A DNA stretch of 64,000 nucleotides from assembly GCA_018780265.1 (NCBI GenBank), contig JADMJV010000040.1:22253-86252 (forward strand), read 5' to 3'. This document shows, piece by piece, positions 25,885-35,202 of the stretch; position 1 is the stretch's first letter; each line of letters starts with the position of its first letter. The notes beneath the pieces are model-generated. The model searched no databases. It was not told where the DNA came from and was given only the letters and a program-made list of their open reading frames with translations. The stretch comes from a bacterium. GTDB lineage: Bacteria > Vulcanimicrobiota > Xenobia > Xenobiales > JADMJV01. The translations under genes were made by a program, and so were the position numbers.

Positions 25885-27012
25885 CTACAGGTCGAGTCGG
25901 TCGAGCAACTCCAGAAAGCGACCCGCCACCACCGGCCAATCTCGGTCGGCCACGGAGGGTCGAGCCCGAGCGGACAGGCTGGCCAACAGAACCGGGTCAT
26001 GCGCAAGACGAGTCAGTTTTTCCGCCAGGTCTCCAGGGTCCGGACCAATCAACAGGCCGTTGCTACCGTCTTCCAGGTAGTCCCGAACGCCACCCACATC
26101 GGTCATCAACAGGGGAAGGCCGCAGGCCAAGGCCTCGGGACCTACCAGCGGGGAGATATCGTAAGCGGCCGGCATCACAAAGAGGTCGGACGCAGCATAA
26201 TACCTCTCCAGGTCGGGCAGATTGCCCAGGAAGCGCACCGTGGGCGCAAGATCCGCAAAGTCGGCGCGCAGCGGGTCCGGGGAATCGCGCCCCGCGATCA
26301 GCAGCCACAGGCGAGTGCCTTGAGAGGCCAGCATTCGCAACGCTTCCAGAACGATTCGCAGCCCTTTGCGCTCAAATTCATGGCCGACAAAAATGGCGAC
26401 CAGGTCCGCGGCCGGAATCGACAGGGCCCCCCGCACTTCGCCGCGCGCCACCGGGCAGGCGCGAAAGCGCCGCAGATCAACCCCATTGGGAATCACTGTG
26501 ATGCGCTCGGGATCGACCTGATACAGTTGGATGATCTGCTCCTTGTTGGCTTTGGAGAGGGCCACGAAGTGTTTGTGAACTTTGCCTTTGAAACGAATGT
26601 GGTCGCGGGCCAACACGAAGGCATGCAGTGGATTGCGTAAAAGCATGAGCCACCGCTGCGGATGGTTGGCAAGGAAGCCTTTGTGCAAAGCCCGCACTAC
26701 GAACAGGTCTCCAAAGAGGGCGTCCACCTGGCAGATCACCACCGTTCCCGGGGGGCGTTTGCGATAGCGCCACCACAAAATCAGCGAACCGAGCGTAGAA
26801 AAGACCAACACGTCTCGCCAGAAGCGAAGCAGGGCCAGCAACGGAGTACCCTCGGGCATGGCCTGGGTGAAAATCCCCAGGTCGGCCAGGCTGAAGCGCT
26901 CACAGCCGCATCCCAGGGCTTGGAAAGCACGTTCCAGGTGAAAAGTGGGGCCGCTCCCCCCGTAGCCCGGCCCCACCGTGCGCGCGCATTGGACAATGTG
27001 TCGCTTGGGCAA
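25885..27012 (-). CDS. GT4 glycosyltransferase
   Basis: A 375-residue GT-B enzyme starting at TTG 27012, the base after the stop of the ABC transporter gene, so the two form an operon. It shows the N-terminal Gly-rich GPGYGGSGPTFHLERAF, the hinge VIPNGVDLRRF, AIFVGHEFERKGLRIVLEAL, and the acidic donor site MPAAYDISPLVGPEALACGLPLL. There, S/P-x-x-x-x-x-E replaces the strict EX7E, so the first Glu is not conserved. Donor and acceptor are unknown. Confidence 0.85.
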   Translation of the reverse strand: MPKRHIVQCARTVGPGYGGSGPTFHLERAFQALGCGCERFSLADLGIFTQAMPEGTPLLALLRFWRDVLVFSTLGSLILWWRYRKRPPGTVVICQVDALFGDLFVVRALHKGFLANHPQRWLMLLRNPLHAFVLARDHIRFKGKVHKHFVALSKANKEQIIQLYQVDPERITVIPNGVDLRRFRACPVARGEVRGALSIPAADLVAIFVGHEFERKGLRIVLEALRMLASQGTRLWLLIAGRDSPDPLRADFADLAPTVRFLGNLPDLERYYAASDLFVMPAAYDISPLVGPEALACGLPLLMTDVGGVRDYLEDGSNGLLIGPDPGDLAEKLTRLAHDPVLLASLSARARPSVADRDWPVVAGRFLELLDRLDL

Positions 27013-28806
27013 CTACCCCTCCAGGGCAGCGACCGCGGGTGCGCTGCGGGCCAGGGCCTGGAAAGCCGGCGAAGTTTTCAACAGTTCATCGTAGGTTCCA
27101 GTGGCAGCCACCCGGCCAGCCTCCAGAACATAAATGCGGTCACAGTTTTTCACGGTTTGCAGGCGATGAGCCACAAGAACAATGGTTTTGCTGCTGCTCA
27201 AAGCCCCGATCGCCTGCATCACGGCATCCTCCGTGACACTGTCGAGGGAACTGGTGGCCTCGTCGAAGATCAAAAGGTCCGGGTCGGCGTACAGGGCGCG
27301 GGCAATCCCGATTCGTTGGCGCTGGCCCCCGCTGAGACGTACGCCGTTGTCTCCCACCGGAGTGTCATAACCCAGCGGGAGGCTCTCGATGACCCCACCG
27401 ATATGGGCCGCCTCAGCGGCCCGAATCACAGCCTGCTGGTCTGCTTTTGCCGGGGGTACCGCGAAGGCGATATTGCGACTCACTGTGTCGTCACTGAGAA
27501 ACACGTTTTGGGGCACATAGCCGACGCTGCCCCGCCAGTGCCGCTGGGATTCGCTGTCCAGCACTTGCCCGTCCACGGAGAAGCACCCGGCACTGGGACT
27601 CAACAGCCCCATCAGAATATCGGTCAGGGTGGTTTTGCCGGACCCGGTGGAACCCACGATGCCGATCAGTTCCTTGGGCCGGATCTCCAGGTCGAGTTGC
27701 TGCAAGGCCGGCGCGCCCTCATCCGAATAGCGAAAGACCAACCGTTCCAGGCGAAGACTCTGGGTCATACGCAACCTCTCGGAGGGTGGAGAGAGATCGC
27801 GGCCGGGAGACTCTTCAATAAACTCCAGATAGGCGTCCAGGGCCGGCAGGCTGGAGCGAATCCGGGTCAAGGAGTGAAACAGCAAATGCACGGCCGGAAT
27901 CACCCGGTAACCGGCCATAGCGTAAAGGCTGAGCATGGGCAGAAGGCGTGTGATGCCGCCCCAGATCACAAAATAGAGGGTCAGGCACAGCAGCAGACCG
28001 AGAGCCACCGCCTCCAAAAAGAACCGTGGAATGTCCCATACCATCTCCCGCCAGGCCTGCAACTGGCTGCCCCGCTCGGAAAGACGAACAAACTCGTCCA
28101 CGTAGCAAGATTCGCGGGCGAAGCTCAACAGAGGTTTGATGCCGGCCATCGCTTCCTGACCCACCACGGCCCGCCGGTGGAGCAGTTCGTGGGCTTCGTC
28201 AGACCAGCGCCGAATCGGATTGCGGGTCACCAGCAGCAAACAGGTCTGGGCCAGCGCCACGCCCAGCATTGTGATCAAGGCCACCCACGGGTCGACCCAA
28301 AACAGGCTGGTCAGAAGGATGAGGGTTACCAGTGTGGCCGAGATCATGTCGGTCACGCCGGCCAGCAGGTTGGAGCTGAATTCTCGGGAGTTGAGATAAC
28401 GGTTGAGGTGGGCGCCGTTTTGACGGAGAAACCAATCATAAGGCCGGCTGAGGAAACTCACCAACAAGCGGGTGGACATCAGCTTGTCCTGCTGCCAGAC
28501 GTAGCGGTGTTGAGACCACAAAGCGAAAGCGTTGAAGGCCTTGCCGAAAGCCAGCAACACGACCACGCTTAACCCCAACGTAATGAGCAATTCGCGTTGC
28601 TGCTCCAGGCCCAAGAAATGCCGGACCGGTGCAAAAGCTGGCGAAGAAAGCCGGCCAGGGGATTCGATCCATCCCATGAACTGCATCACGGCGCCCATGC
28701 CTGCAACTTCCAGAAGACTGGCCATGGTGACCAGCACGGTCAAGAGGGCCAGGCCCCTACCCCCTTCGGGGCCTAGAGCTCGCAGCAGCTTGCGTGCAAA
28801 ATTCAT
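27013..28806 (-). CDS. ABC transporter, fused permease-ATPase (flippase/exporter type)
   Basis: 597 residues from ATG 28806; a longer frame to 28905 lacks support. About six transmembrane helices (residues 20-330) precede an ATPase domain with Walker A GSTGSGKTT, signature LSGGQRQRIGIARAL and Walker B LLIFDEATSSLD. The overall arrangement resembles PglK/MsbA-type lipid-linked oligosaccharide flippases. Coupled to the downstream GT4 gene, it probably moves a lipid-linked glycan across the inner membrane. Confidence 0.9.
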   Translation of the reverse strand: MNFARKLLRALGPEGGRGLALLTVLVTMASLLEVAGMGAVMQFMGWIESPGRLSSPAFAPVRHFLGLEQQRELLITLGLSVVVLLAFGKAFNAFALWSQHRYVWQQDKLMSTRLLVSFLSRPYDWFLRQNGAHLNRYLNSREFSSNLLAGVTDMISATLVTLILLTSLFWVDPWVALITMLGVALAQTCLLLVTRNPIRRWSDEAHELLHRRAVVGQEAMAGIKPLLSFARESCYVDEFVRLSERGSQLQAWREMVWDIPRFFLEAVALGLLLCLTLYFVIWGGITRLLPMLSLYAMAGYRVIPAVHLLFHSLTRIRSSLPALDAYLEFIEESPGRDLSPPSERLRMTQSLRLERLVFRYSDEGAPALQQLDLEIRPKELIGIVGSTGSGKTTLTDILMGLLSPSAGCFSVDGQVLDSESQRHWRGSVGYVPQNVFLSDDTVSRNIAFAVPPAKADQQAVIRAAEAAHIGGVIESLPLGYDTPVGDNGVRLSGGQRQRIGIARALYADPDLLIFDEATSSLDSVTEDAVMQAIGALSSSKTIVLVAHRLQTVKNCDRIYVLEAGRVAATGTYDELLKTSPAFQALARSAPAVAALEG

Positions 28807-28881
28807 GCCTCTGCATTCCCCGAGCAGTCGTGCCAGCCTGCACAGGAGAGGTTTCCCTGGGTTCAGTGCAAACAGCCCGAG

Positions 28882-30321
28882 ATGTTTGGTGCCAAAATTC
28901 CCCATGGAATCCTCAAGTGGGGCGGATTTTTGGCCTTCGCCATTTTACTGATAACCAACTTGAGTCAACACCCCTTATGGGCCGACGAGCTTCAGGCCTG
29001 GGGCCTGGCTCAGTCCAGCTCCAGCCCCGTGGACATTTTTTGGCGGATCCAGAGCGAGGGGCACCCCATGCTCTGGTATCTAGTGCTGTGGCCCTTTACG
29101 CGTTTCACCCATAACCCGGTGGCCATGCAAATCCTCCACGCTCTGATTTCTCTGGGATGGTTGGCCTTGATCTGGTTCCGTTCGCCTTTCACTATCCCTC
29201 AAAAAGTTCTGCTGTGTTTTAGTTACCCCCTGGTTTACGACTACGCCCTGTATGCCAGAAGCTACGGACTGGGTATCTTTCTGCTGTTCACTTTCGCGTC
29301 CGCCGAAGTGGTGTGGACCTCACGTCCCAGGCTTGGTTGGTTGTGGTTGGGTCTGCTGGCCAATACCCATTTCTTCTTCGCGCTTTCATCGCTGGCGCTG
29401 GCCACGGTGTGGGTAGCGGGCTCGCGCGCCCCGAAACTCCTCCTCAAAAAGGGTGCCATCTATCCAACCGCCCTGGTTTTTTCCGCCCTCAGCATGGCTC
29501 GCTCTTTTCAACGGGGCCAGTCCTGGCATTTCACTTTTACCCGGGAGAGCCTGGCCACCAAAGTGGCCGCTTTCGGAAGCGCCTTCTGTCCCATAGGAGA
29601 CCCGGGCCAAGCCTTTTTCGATGCCCATTTACCCAAGCCCGATGGACTTTGGCTGGCCGCCCTGGTGGTATTGGCCTTCTGCTTCTATTTGAAGCGCCAG
29701 CCCGTGGCTCTGGCCAGTATGCTGGGATTGACCGTCGCCACGGTAGCTTTTTTTTATCTGGTGCTGGGAGGGCACTCCTGGCACGCCGAGACTCTCTTCA
29801 TCTTCTTCCTTGGACTGGTCTGGTTGCTTCAGGCACGGGGCGCAAAACTGGGGCCGCCCGCTATCCTGTGGCTTGTGTTGGCCTGCAATGGGGCAGCAGG
29901 AATTCTCACCGTGCTCGGGTCCCCCCTGGTGCCGCTCTCCAGAACCCAAGCCACGGCGGCCTGGATTCGCGGTTGCAAGCTGGAGAACGAGTGCTGGATC
30001 GCTTTCCCGGCCTTTCCCACAGTCACTATGGCGGCTTGCCTGAACCAGCCCTTTTATTGTCCGGAAACCGATTCCAAGTCTACCTACGTGGAGTGGGCCC
30101 TGATTTCCATGCAGAAGGCCGATTTTGCCCCTCGTGTGGCCCGCACCGTAAAACTCCAGGGCACGGCCTATCTGGTGGTCGAGGGCTCTCTTACGGAAGA
30201 ACTTCGCTCCGATCTTGGCCGGTACATGAAAATCACTCAAGTGGCGGACTTCCGCCAGGCCGTCCTGGAAAATTACTTTGTCTATCAGCTTGAAATTCCG
30301 ACCACCACTGTTGAAAAATGA
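28882..30321 (+). CDS. Multi-spanning GT-C-like membrane glycosyltransferase
   Basis: 479 residues with about ten hydrophobic helices. The first extracytoplasmic loop carries an acidic motif (LWADELQAWGLAQ), typical of PMT/ArnT-like GT-C enzymes that use polyprenyl-phosphate sugars, and EGHPMLWYLVLWPF follows. A soluble C-terminal domain starts near residue 370. It is divergent from the ABC transporter gene with 75 bp between starts. Its last 89 bases overlap the asparagine-synthase gene on the other strand. Confidence 0.72.
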   Translation: MFGAKIPHGILKWGGFLAFAILLITNLSQHPLWADELQAWGLAQSSSSPVDIFWRIQSEGHPMLWYLVLWPFTRFTHNPVAMQILHALISLGWLALIWFRSPFTIPQKVLLCFSYPLVYDYALYARSYGLGIFLLFTFASAEVVWTSRPRLGWLWLGLLANTHFFFALSSLALATVWVAGSRAPKLLLKKGAIYPTALVFSALSMARSFQRGQSWHFTFTRESLATKVAAFGSAFCPIGDPGQAFFDAHLPKPDGLWLAALVVLAFCFYLKRQPVALASMLGLTVATVAFFYLVLGGHSWHAETLFIFFLGLVWLLQARGAKLGPPAILWLVLACNGAAGILTVLGSPLVPLSRTQATAAWIRGCKLENECWIAFPAFPTVTMAACLNQPFYCPETDSKSTYVEWALISMQKADFAPRVARTVKLQGTAYLVVEGSLTEELRSDLGRYMKITQVADFRQAVLENYFVYQLEIPTTTVEK

Positions 30322-32152
30322 TAATGGCCCAGAGACGATTGTGCCAACTTCGGCCATGGTGTAGAAATTCATGCCACGTCCGGGCCAGCGTCTCCGCCCG
30401 AAAAAAGCCGTGCCGCTGCAACTCCGCCGGCTCAAGCCAGTGGCTGGCCCACTCTCGCCAGGGACCTCGCAACCAGGAGCCCAGTGGAATGCAAAAGCCT
30501 TGTTTGGGGCGATCCACCAGAGCTCTGGGGATCTGATCGTAGAGCAGCGACTTCAGGATCCACTTGAAGTCGCCCCCCGCGTATTTCAGCGACAGAGGGA
30601 GTCCCCAGGCGAACTCCACCACGCGATGGTCCAGCAAGGGGGAGCGCACCTCCAAACTTACCGCCATGCTGGCCCGATCCACTTTGGTCAAGATTCCGTC
30701 TGGGAGCAGCGTCTGGGCATCATAGAACATCAAGTTTTCGAGGTTGTCGGCCAGTCTCGTTGCGGTCAATCGCGCTTCGAACTCGGCCGAAAAGACCGGG
30801 TGGGACATGGCCTTTTCGGGTCGATTCCAGAATCCCGCCAACCGATAATAGTTGTCCAGCAAGCACTTTGCCCGCAACAGCTCGCTCAATCCATCCATTC
30901 TGTCAGCCAGGCAGCCATAAGGCCACAGGTGCTGGCAAAACTCCACCGCCAGTCTGCCCAACCGGCGCAGGGGGGGCGGGACCCGAGAGAGGGTCCTCCA
31001 TTGTTGGCTGCACAGCGGATAGCGGTCATAACCAGCAAAGATTTCGTCTCCCCCATCGCCAGAAAGAACCACGGTTGCGTCACGTCGGGCTACTTGAGAG
31101 ATCAACAGGGTTGGAACCTGGGATGGGTCGCAGAACGGCTCATCATAAATCTGAGGCAGCCGGTTGACCACCCCAAGAGCGGCCTCTGGCCCCAAAATTA
31201 CGCGGGTGTGGTCGGTCCCCAGATATTCGGCCACCCGGGCGGCGTGGGCGGACTCGTCCATAGCATCTTCAAATCCGACGGAGAAGGTCTTCAGGGGCCG
31301 GGTGCTTTGCCGCTGGGCGACGGCCGTGATCAAAGCGGAGTCAACTCCACCCGAGAGCAAAATTCCCAGGGGTACGTCGGCAACCAGGCGCAGGGCCACG
31401 GCGTCCTCCAGCAGGGTCAGAAGTTTGGCCCTGGCCTGAGAAGCCTCAACAGGCCGGCTTTGACCGGCAAAATCGGCATGAGACCAGTATGGCTGAGGAC
31501 CGGTGGCCTCACTAAACAGGTGACCTGGCGACAGTTTGTACACTCCCGCAAGAATCGATAAAGGGCTTGGAACATAACCAAAACGCAGGTAGAGGGTGAG
31601 GGCGGCTGGATCTACCCGGACCACGAAATCGGGGTGCTGGCGAAAAGCGCGCAGTTCCGAGGCAAAAACAAAGTCCCGACCGCAGGTGCCGTAGTAAAGG
31701 GGCTTTTTGCCGATTCGGTCGCGGCCCAGCCAGAGTTGGCGACGGTCTCGATCCCAGAGCGCCAACGAGAACATACCGATGGCTCGTCGTAGCGCTTCCG
31801 GCAGACCCCAATGAGCTATAGCAGCCAACAGCACTTCGCTGTCCGATCTCCCTCGAAATTCCCCCTCATAGCCACACTTTCGAAGTTCGGACTGGAGGCG
31901 GAGAAAATTGTAAATCTCCCCGTTAAAGGTGATCAGATAGCGACCGCAGGCCGATTCCATGGGCTGGCGGCCGGCCGGACCGAGTTCCACGACGGAGAGG
32001 CGATTGTGACCCAGCAACACACGGCCTTCGGACTCGCTGACCTGGCCCGACCCATCAGGCCCCCGATGGCGCAGGCATTCGAGCATCGCCGACAGAATCT
32101 GAGGTCCCGATTCGGCTGGCTGTTTCGACACAATGCCGGCAATACCGCACAC
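30233..32152 (-). CDS. asnB: Asparagine synthase-like amidotransferase
   Basis: 639 residues from GTG 32152, which places the glutaminase nucleophile as Cys2 (VCGIAGIV); a longer frame to 32263 would bury that residue and is rejected. The class II glutaminase domain (LRHRGPDG, NGEIYN, SDSEVLL) is followed by the synthetase PP-loop SGGVDSAL and SGDGGDEIFAGYDRY. In polysaccharide loci this type probably amidates a sugar acid or amino-acid substituent rather than serving central asparagine synthesis; that is inference. The 3' end overlaps the GT-C gene by 89 bp. Confidence 0.92.
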   Translation of the reverse strand: MCGIAGIVSKQPAESGPQILSAMLECLRHRGPDGSGQVSESEGRVLLGHNRLSVVELGPAGRQPMESACGRYLITFNGEIYNFLRLQSELRKCGYEGEFRGRSDSEVLLAAIAHWGLPEALRRAIGMFSLALWDRDRRQLWLGRDRIGKKPLYYGTCGRDFVFASELRAFRQHPDFVVRVDPAALTLYLRFGYVPSPLSILAGVYKLSPGHLFSEATGPQPYWSHADFAGQSRPVEASQARAKLLTLLEDAVALRLVADVPLGILLSGGVDSALITAVAQRQSTRPLKTFSVGFEDAMDESAHAARVAEYLGTDHTRVILGPEAALGVVNRLPQIYDEPFCDPSQVPTLLISQVARRDATVVLSGDGGDEIFAGYDRYPLCSQQWRTLSRVPPPLRRLGRLAVEFCQHLWPYGCLADRMDGLSELLRAKCLLDNYYRLAGFWNRPEKAMSHPVFSAEFEARLTATRLADNLENLMFYDAQTLLPDGILTKVDRASMAVSLEVRSPLLDHRVVEFAWGLPLSLKYAGGDFKWILKSLLYDQIPRALVDRPKQGFCIPLGSWLRGPWREWASHWLEPAELQRHGFFRAETLARTWHEFLHHGRSWHNRLWAIIIFQQWWSEFQADRQSNFPGRPGGSPPLE

Positions 32153-32268
32153 CGGCTGGCGCTTCGCAGCCACCGCTGGCCTTTCCCCCCCGCAGGTCTC
32201 GGTGCGCTCGAGGGAAAAGTTGGAGCGGTGACGCTCAGCGCCCTCCATTGGAAGCGACTCCACGGAAA

Positions 32269-33471
32269 ATGAAACAACGCTTCCTCATGGTAACCACTTT
32301 CTATCCCCCCTACGGGTTTGGAGGGGACGCCCTCTACGTCAGCCGGCTCAGCCAGGAACTGGTGGCGCGCGGTCATCATGTGGAGGTTGTCCATTGTGCC
32401 GACAGCTTCCGAATGCTTTCCCGCAGGGCCTCTCCACTGCCGGCCCCTCCGCTGAACGGAGTCCGTGTTCACACCTTGAGAAACCGGTGGGGACCACTGG
32501 GCCCTCTGGCCATTCAGCAGACGGGGCGCCCCTGGCTGAGTTCGCCTGAACTGGGGCGAATTCTGGCGGAGCCGTTTGACACCATCCATTTTCACAACAT
32601 TTCACTGATCGGCGGGCCAGGCATTTTGCGCATGGGAAAGGGGCTGAAGCTTTACACCTTACACGAGCACTGGCTGCTTTGCCCCACCCATGTGCTCTTC
32701 AAATTTAATCAGGCCCCTTGCCGAGAAAAGCAGTGTTTTCAGTGCCAGTTGCGGGCGCGACGGCCGCCCCAGTGGTGGCGTTGGAGCGGGTTCTTGAAAA
32801 GTTGTCTGAAAGAAGTAGACGGTTTCCTTTCACCCAGTCGTTTCACGCTGGAAAGGCATGCTCAAGAGTTCGACCTCCCACTTCATCACCTGCCTTCCTT
32901 TGCGCTCCCCAGCCAGGTCTCGCCCTCCTCGGCGCCCCTACGCCCCTATTTCCTGTTCGTCGGTCGGCTTGAGAAAATCAAAGGGTTGCACACCATCCTC
33001 GAGGCGTTCCGGCGCAATCCCGAGTTCGATTTGAAAGTGGCTGGCGAGGGGAACTACGGCGACTTTCTGAGGAACCTGGCTCGGGATTGCCCCAACATTC
33101 ACTTTTTGGGTTGGGTGAAGGGAAATGAACTGGACCGACTGTACGCTTCGGCCCTGGCATTGGTGGTGCCGTCTATCGCTCTGGAAACTCTGGGCCAGGT
33201 GATTCTGGAGTCTTTTGCCGCAGCCACTCCCGTGATAGCTCGCCGACTGGGGCCCTTGCCCGAACTGGTCGAGGAGAGTGAGGCTGGCTTCCTGTTTGAG
33301 GATGACGCCTCGTTAGAAGCCTGCCTGCGGCGCCTGGCTGGGGATGGACCTCTGCGCCTGGCCCTGAAGGAAAAGGCGTTGAAGGCCTGGCAGGAACGCT
33401 GGAATCCCGACATTCACGTGCAACGCTACCTGGACTTGAACGAGCAATTAACCGCCTCTAAGCCAGGTTGA
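32269..33471 (+). CDS. GT4 glycosyltransferase with Cys-rich insert
   Basis: 400 residues from ATG 32269. RFLMVTTFYPPYGFGGDALY opens the N-terminal domain. A four-cysteine segment (LLCPTHVLFKFNQ, APCREKQCFQCQ) near residues 130-155 looks like a small metal-binding knuckle seen in some GT4 enzymes. The C-terminal domain has YFLFVGRLEKIKGLHTILEA and the donor site IALETLGQVILESFAA (EX7E). It converges on the Gfo/Idh/MocA gene with a 14 bp overlap. Confidence 0.87.
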   Translation: MKQRFLMVTTFYPPYGFGGDALYVSRLSQELVARGHHVEVVHCADSFRMLSRRASPLPAPPLNGVRVHTLRNRWGPLGPLAIQQTGRPWLSSPELGRILAEPFDTIHFHNISLIGGPGILRMGKGLKLYTLHEHWLLCPTHVLFKFNQAPCREKQCFQCQLRARRPPQWWRWSGFLKSCLKEVDGFLSPSRFTLERHAQEFDLPLHHLPSFALPSQVSPSSAPLRPYFLFVGRLEKIKGLHTILEAFRRNPEFDLKVAGEGNYGDFLRNLARDCPNIHFLGWVKGNELDRLYASALALVVPSIALETLGQVILESFAAATPVIARRLGPLPELVEESEAGFLFEDDASLEACLRRLAGDGPLRLALKEKALKAWQERWNPDIHVQRYLDLNEQLTASKPG

Positions 33472-34486
33472 CCGGACTGCCGGTCTGGCTGCTCTCGTAC
33501 ACGGCCCGGGCCACTTCCACCGCTCGCCAACCTGCTGCCCCATCGGCGCAGGCTCCCGGATGCCCGTCCAGCGCCCCTATAAAGTCTTGAAACTCCTCGG
33601 CAAAGGCAATCTGGGCGGTAGTTTCCCAGCCGAACAGCTTCTCGCGCACGTTGACCCAGGGGTGCAGGTTCCAGCTATAAGAGGGCCGACCTTGGCAGCG
33701 CCTGACCTGCATATTCAGCATGGGGGCGTAAAAGGCGCGAGCCACCCCGTGGCTTCCGTAGACCTCCAAAATCAGCCGATAACCTTTCCATTCCGCCCAA
33801 CTGGCGTGGTAAGCGATGGGGATGTCTCGGGAGGTGGTGAACATGGCCACCGCGTGGTCTTCTGAGCCGGCGATCTGCCACACCCGGTTGCTGGCTGTGC
33901 CAAAAACTTTGACAATGTCGCCAAAGAGATGGCCGACCAGATCGGTGAGATGAATTCCCAGGTCCATCATGGCCCCGCCTCCCGAAAGTTCGGCTCGATA
34001 ATTCCAATCGGCGCGAAACTCCGACATCCCTCGGTGGCCGCACAGGGCGCGTACATGCTGAACATCCCCCAGGCTGGGGAGGGCCGCCTTGAGCACCTTG
34101 ATGCACGGGTAATAACGATGATTAAAGCCGACCGCCAGGACCTTTCCCAGGGCTTTAGCCCGGTCCACCAGTTGACGGCATTCTTCGGAACTGGGGGCCA
34201 ACGGCTTTTCGCAGAGCACGTGTTTGCCCGCCTCGAGAGCGTCCATGCACATCGAGAAGTGCAAAGGGGCGGGGGTGGCCACTACCACCGCCCCTACGGC
34301 CGGGTCCTCCAGCAATGGTCGATAGTCGGCCACCACCCGGGCCTGGCCAGCGGCCCGTCGCGCCGCCCCCACATCAGGGTCGGCCACGCCCAAAAGTTGA
34401 CTGGCGGGATGGGCCGCTATTACCCGGGCTCGCAGTTGGCCCACTACACCCGCGCCCAAAAGGGCAACTCCCAAGGTCCTTTTCAC
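33458..34486 (-). CDS. Gfo/Idh/MocA family oxidoreductase
   Basis: 342 residues from GTG 34486, preceded by GGGGAAG; this start overlaps the upstream deacetylase stop by four bases (GTGA), better than the TTG at 34498. The Rossmann motif GAGVVGQLRA, the catalytic-lysine motif CEKPLAPS near residue 95, and a conserved GGGAMMDLGIHLTDL are present. Family members oxidise sugar nucleotides or inositols with NAD(P). In this locus it probably makes a keto- or amino-sugar precursor. Confidence 0.9.
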   Translation of the reverse strand: MKRTLGVALLGAGVVGQLRARVIAAHPASQLLGVADPDVGAARRAAGQARVVADYRPLLEDPAVGAVVVATPAPLHFSMCMDALEAGKHVLCEKPLAPSSEECRQLVDRAKALGKVLAVGFNHRYYPCIKVLKAALPSLGDVQHVRALCGHRGMSEFRADWNYRAELSGGGAMMDLGIHLTDLVGHLFGDIVKVFGTASNRVWQIAGSEDHAVAMFTTSRDIPIAYHASWAEWKGYRLILEVYGSHGVARAFYAPMLNMQVRRCQGRPSYSWNLHPWVNVREKLFGWETTAQIAFAEEFQDFIGALDGHPGACADGAAGWRAVEVARAVYESSQTGSPVNLA

Positions 34487-35202
34487 TTGCTTCCCCAATT
34501 CAGAGCCTGACCGGCGGCTCGCAAAAGTTTTCTCAGGCCCAGATAGGCCCCGCCCCGACCGTCGAGGTGAGCCTCAAAGCGAGCCGGATCGCGAAAGTAG
34601 AACATTTCCAGGCGAGGCAGATCGAATCGGTCTGAATGGGACTCCATCAGACCCAGTCGGGTGCCCACGGCGGCCTGATAACAGGTGGAGATAGCCTCGC
34701 GCACCCGGCTATTGGTGGCCCCAAAAGGGGCCGCGAAATGAGGTATGGGCACACCCAGTTGGGCCTGCAGGCGTTGCTGGCTCTGGCCAATCTCTCGCTG
34801 GCACTCTTCCCATGGCAGCCGGGTCAGATTGTGGTGAGTGCAGGCGTGACTCCCCACTTCCCAGCCGGCTTTATGCAAACTGGCGGCTTCGTCCCATCCC
34901 ATCAATCGAACCGAGTCCACGCATGGATGACGACCGCTGTCGATCATGTCGCAGGCCAGAAACAGGGTCGCCGAAAAGCCACGGCTGGCCAGTTCGGGAG
35001 CGACCACCTCAAAATTGTCGACAAAGCCGTCGTCGAAAGTCAAAACTACCGTGTCAAGCTGAGGCTGGCCCAGATGACTGGCCAGCGAGACACCACGCAT
35101 TCCACGGGCTACCAGGGCGTCCATGTGGCGACGAAAAGTGTTGAGACTAAGGCACAGCGGCGGGGGTCCATGAGAAATGGAATGATACATCAGGATGTTC
35201 AT
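34483..35202 (-). CDS. Polysaccharide deacetylase (CE4)
   Basis: 239 residues, second NodB-fold protein of the locus. Motifs: LTFDDGFVDNFEV (Asp pair), GSHACTHHNLTRL (HxxxH), and FAAPFGATN in place of the usual R/YPYG. No signal peptide. The start at 35202 shares one base with the stop of the upstream GT4 gene, and the 3' end overlaps the next gene, so three genes (GT4, deacetylase, dehydrogenase) form one operon. Confidence 0.9.
   Translation of the reverse strand: MNILMYHSISHGPPPLCLSLNTFRRHMDALVARGMRGVSLASHLGQPQLDTVVLTFDDGFVDNFEVVAPELASRGFSATLFLACDMIDSGRHPCVDSVRLMGWDEAASLHKAGWEVGSHACTHHNLTRLPWEECQREIGQSQQRLQAQLGVPIPHFAAPFGATNSRVREAISTCYQAAVGTRLGLMESHSDRFDLPRLEMFYFRDPARFEAHLDGRGGAYLGLRKLLRAAGQALNWGSK

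Noticed and set aside
26662..28572. 636-codon plus-strand frame
   Set aside because: Antisense to the ABC transporter, whose Walker A, signature and Walker B motifs are intact.
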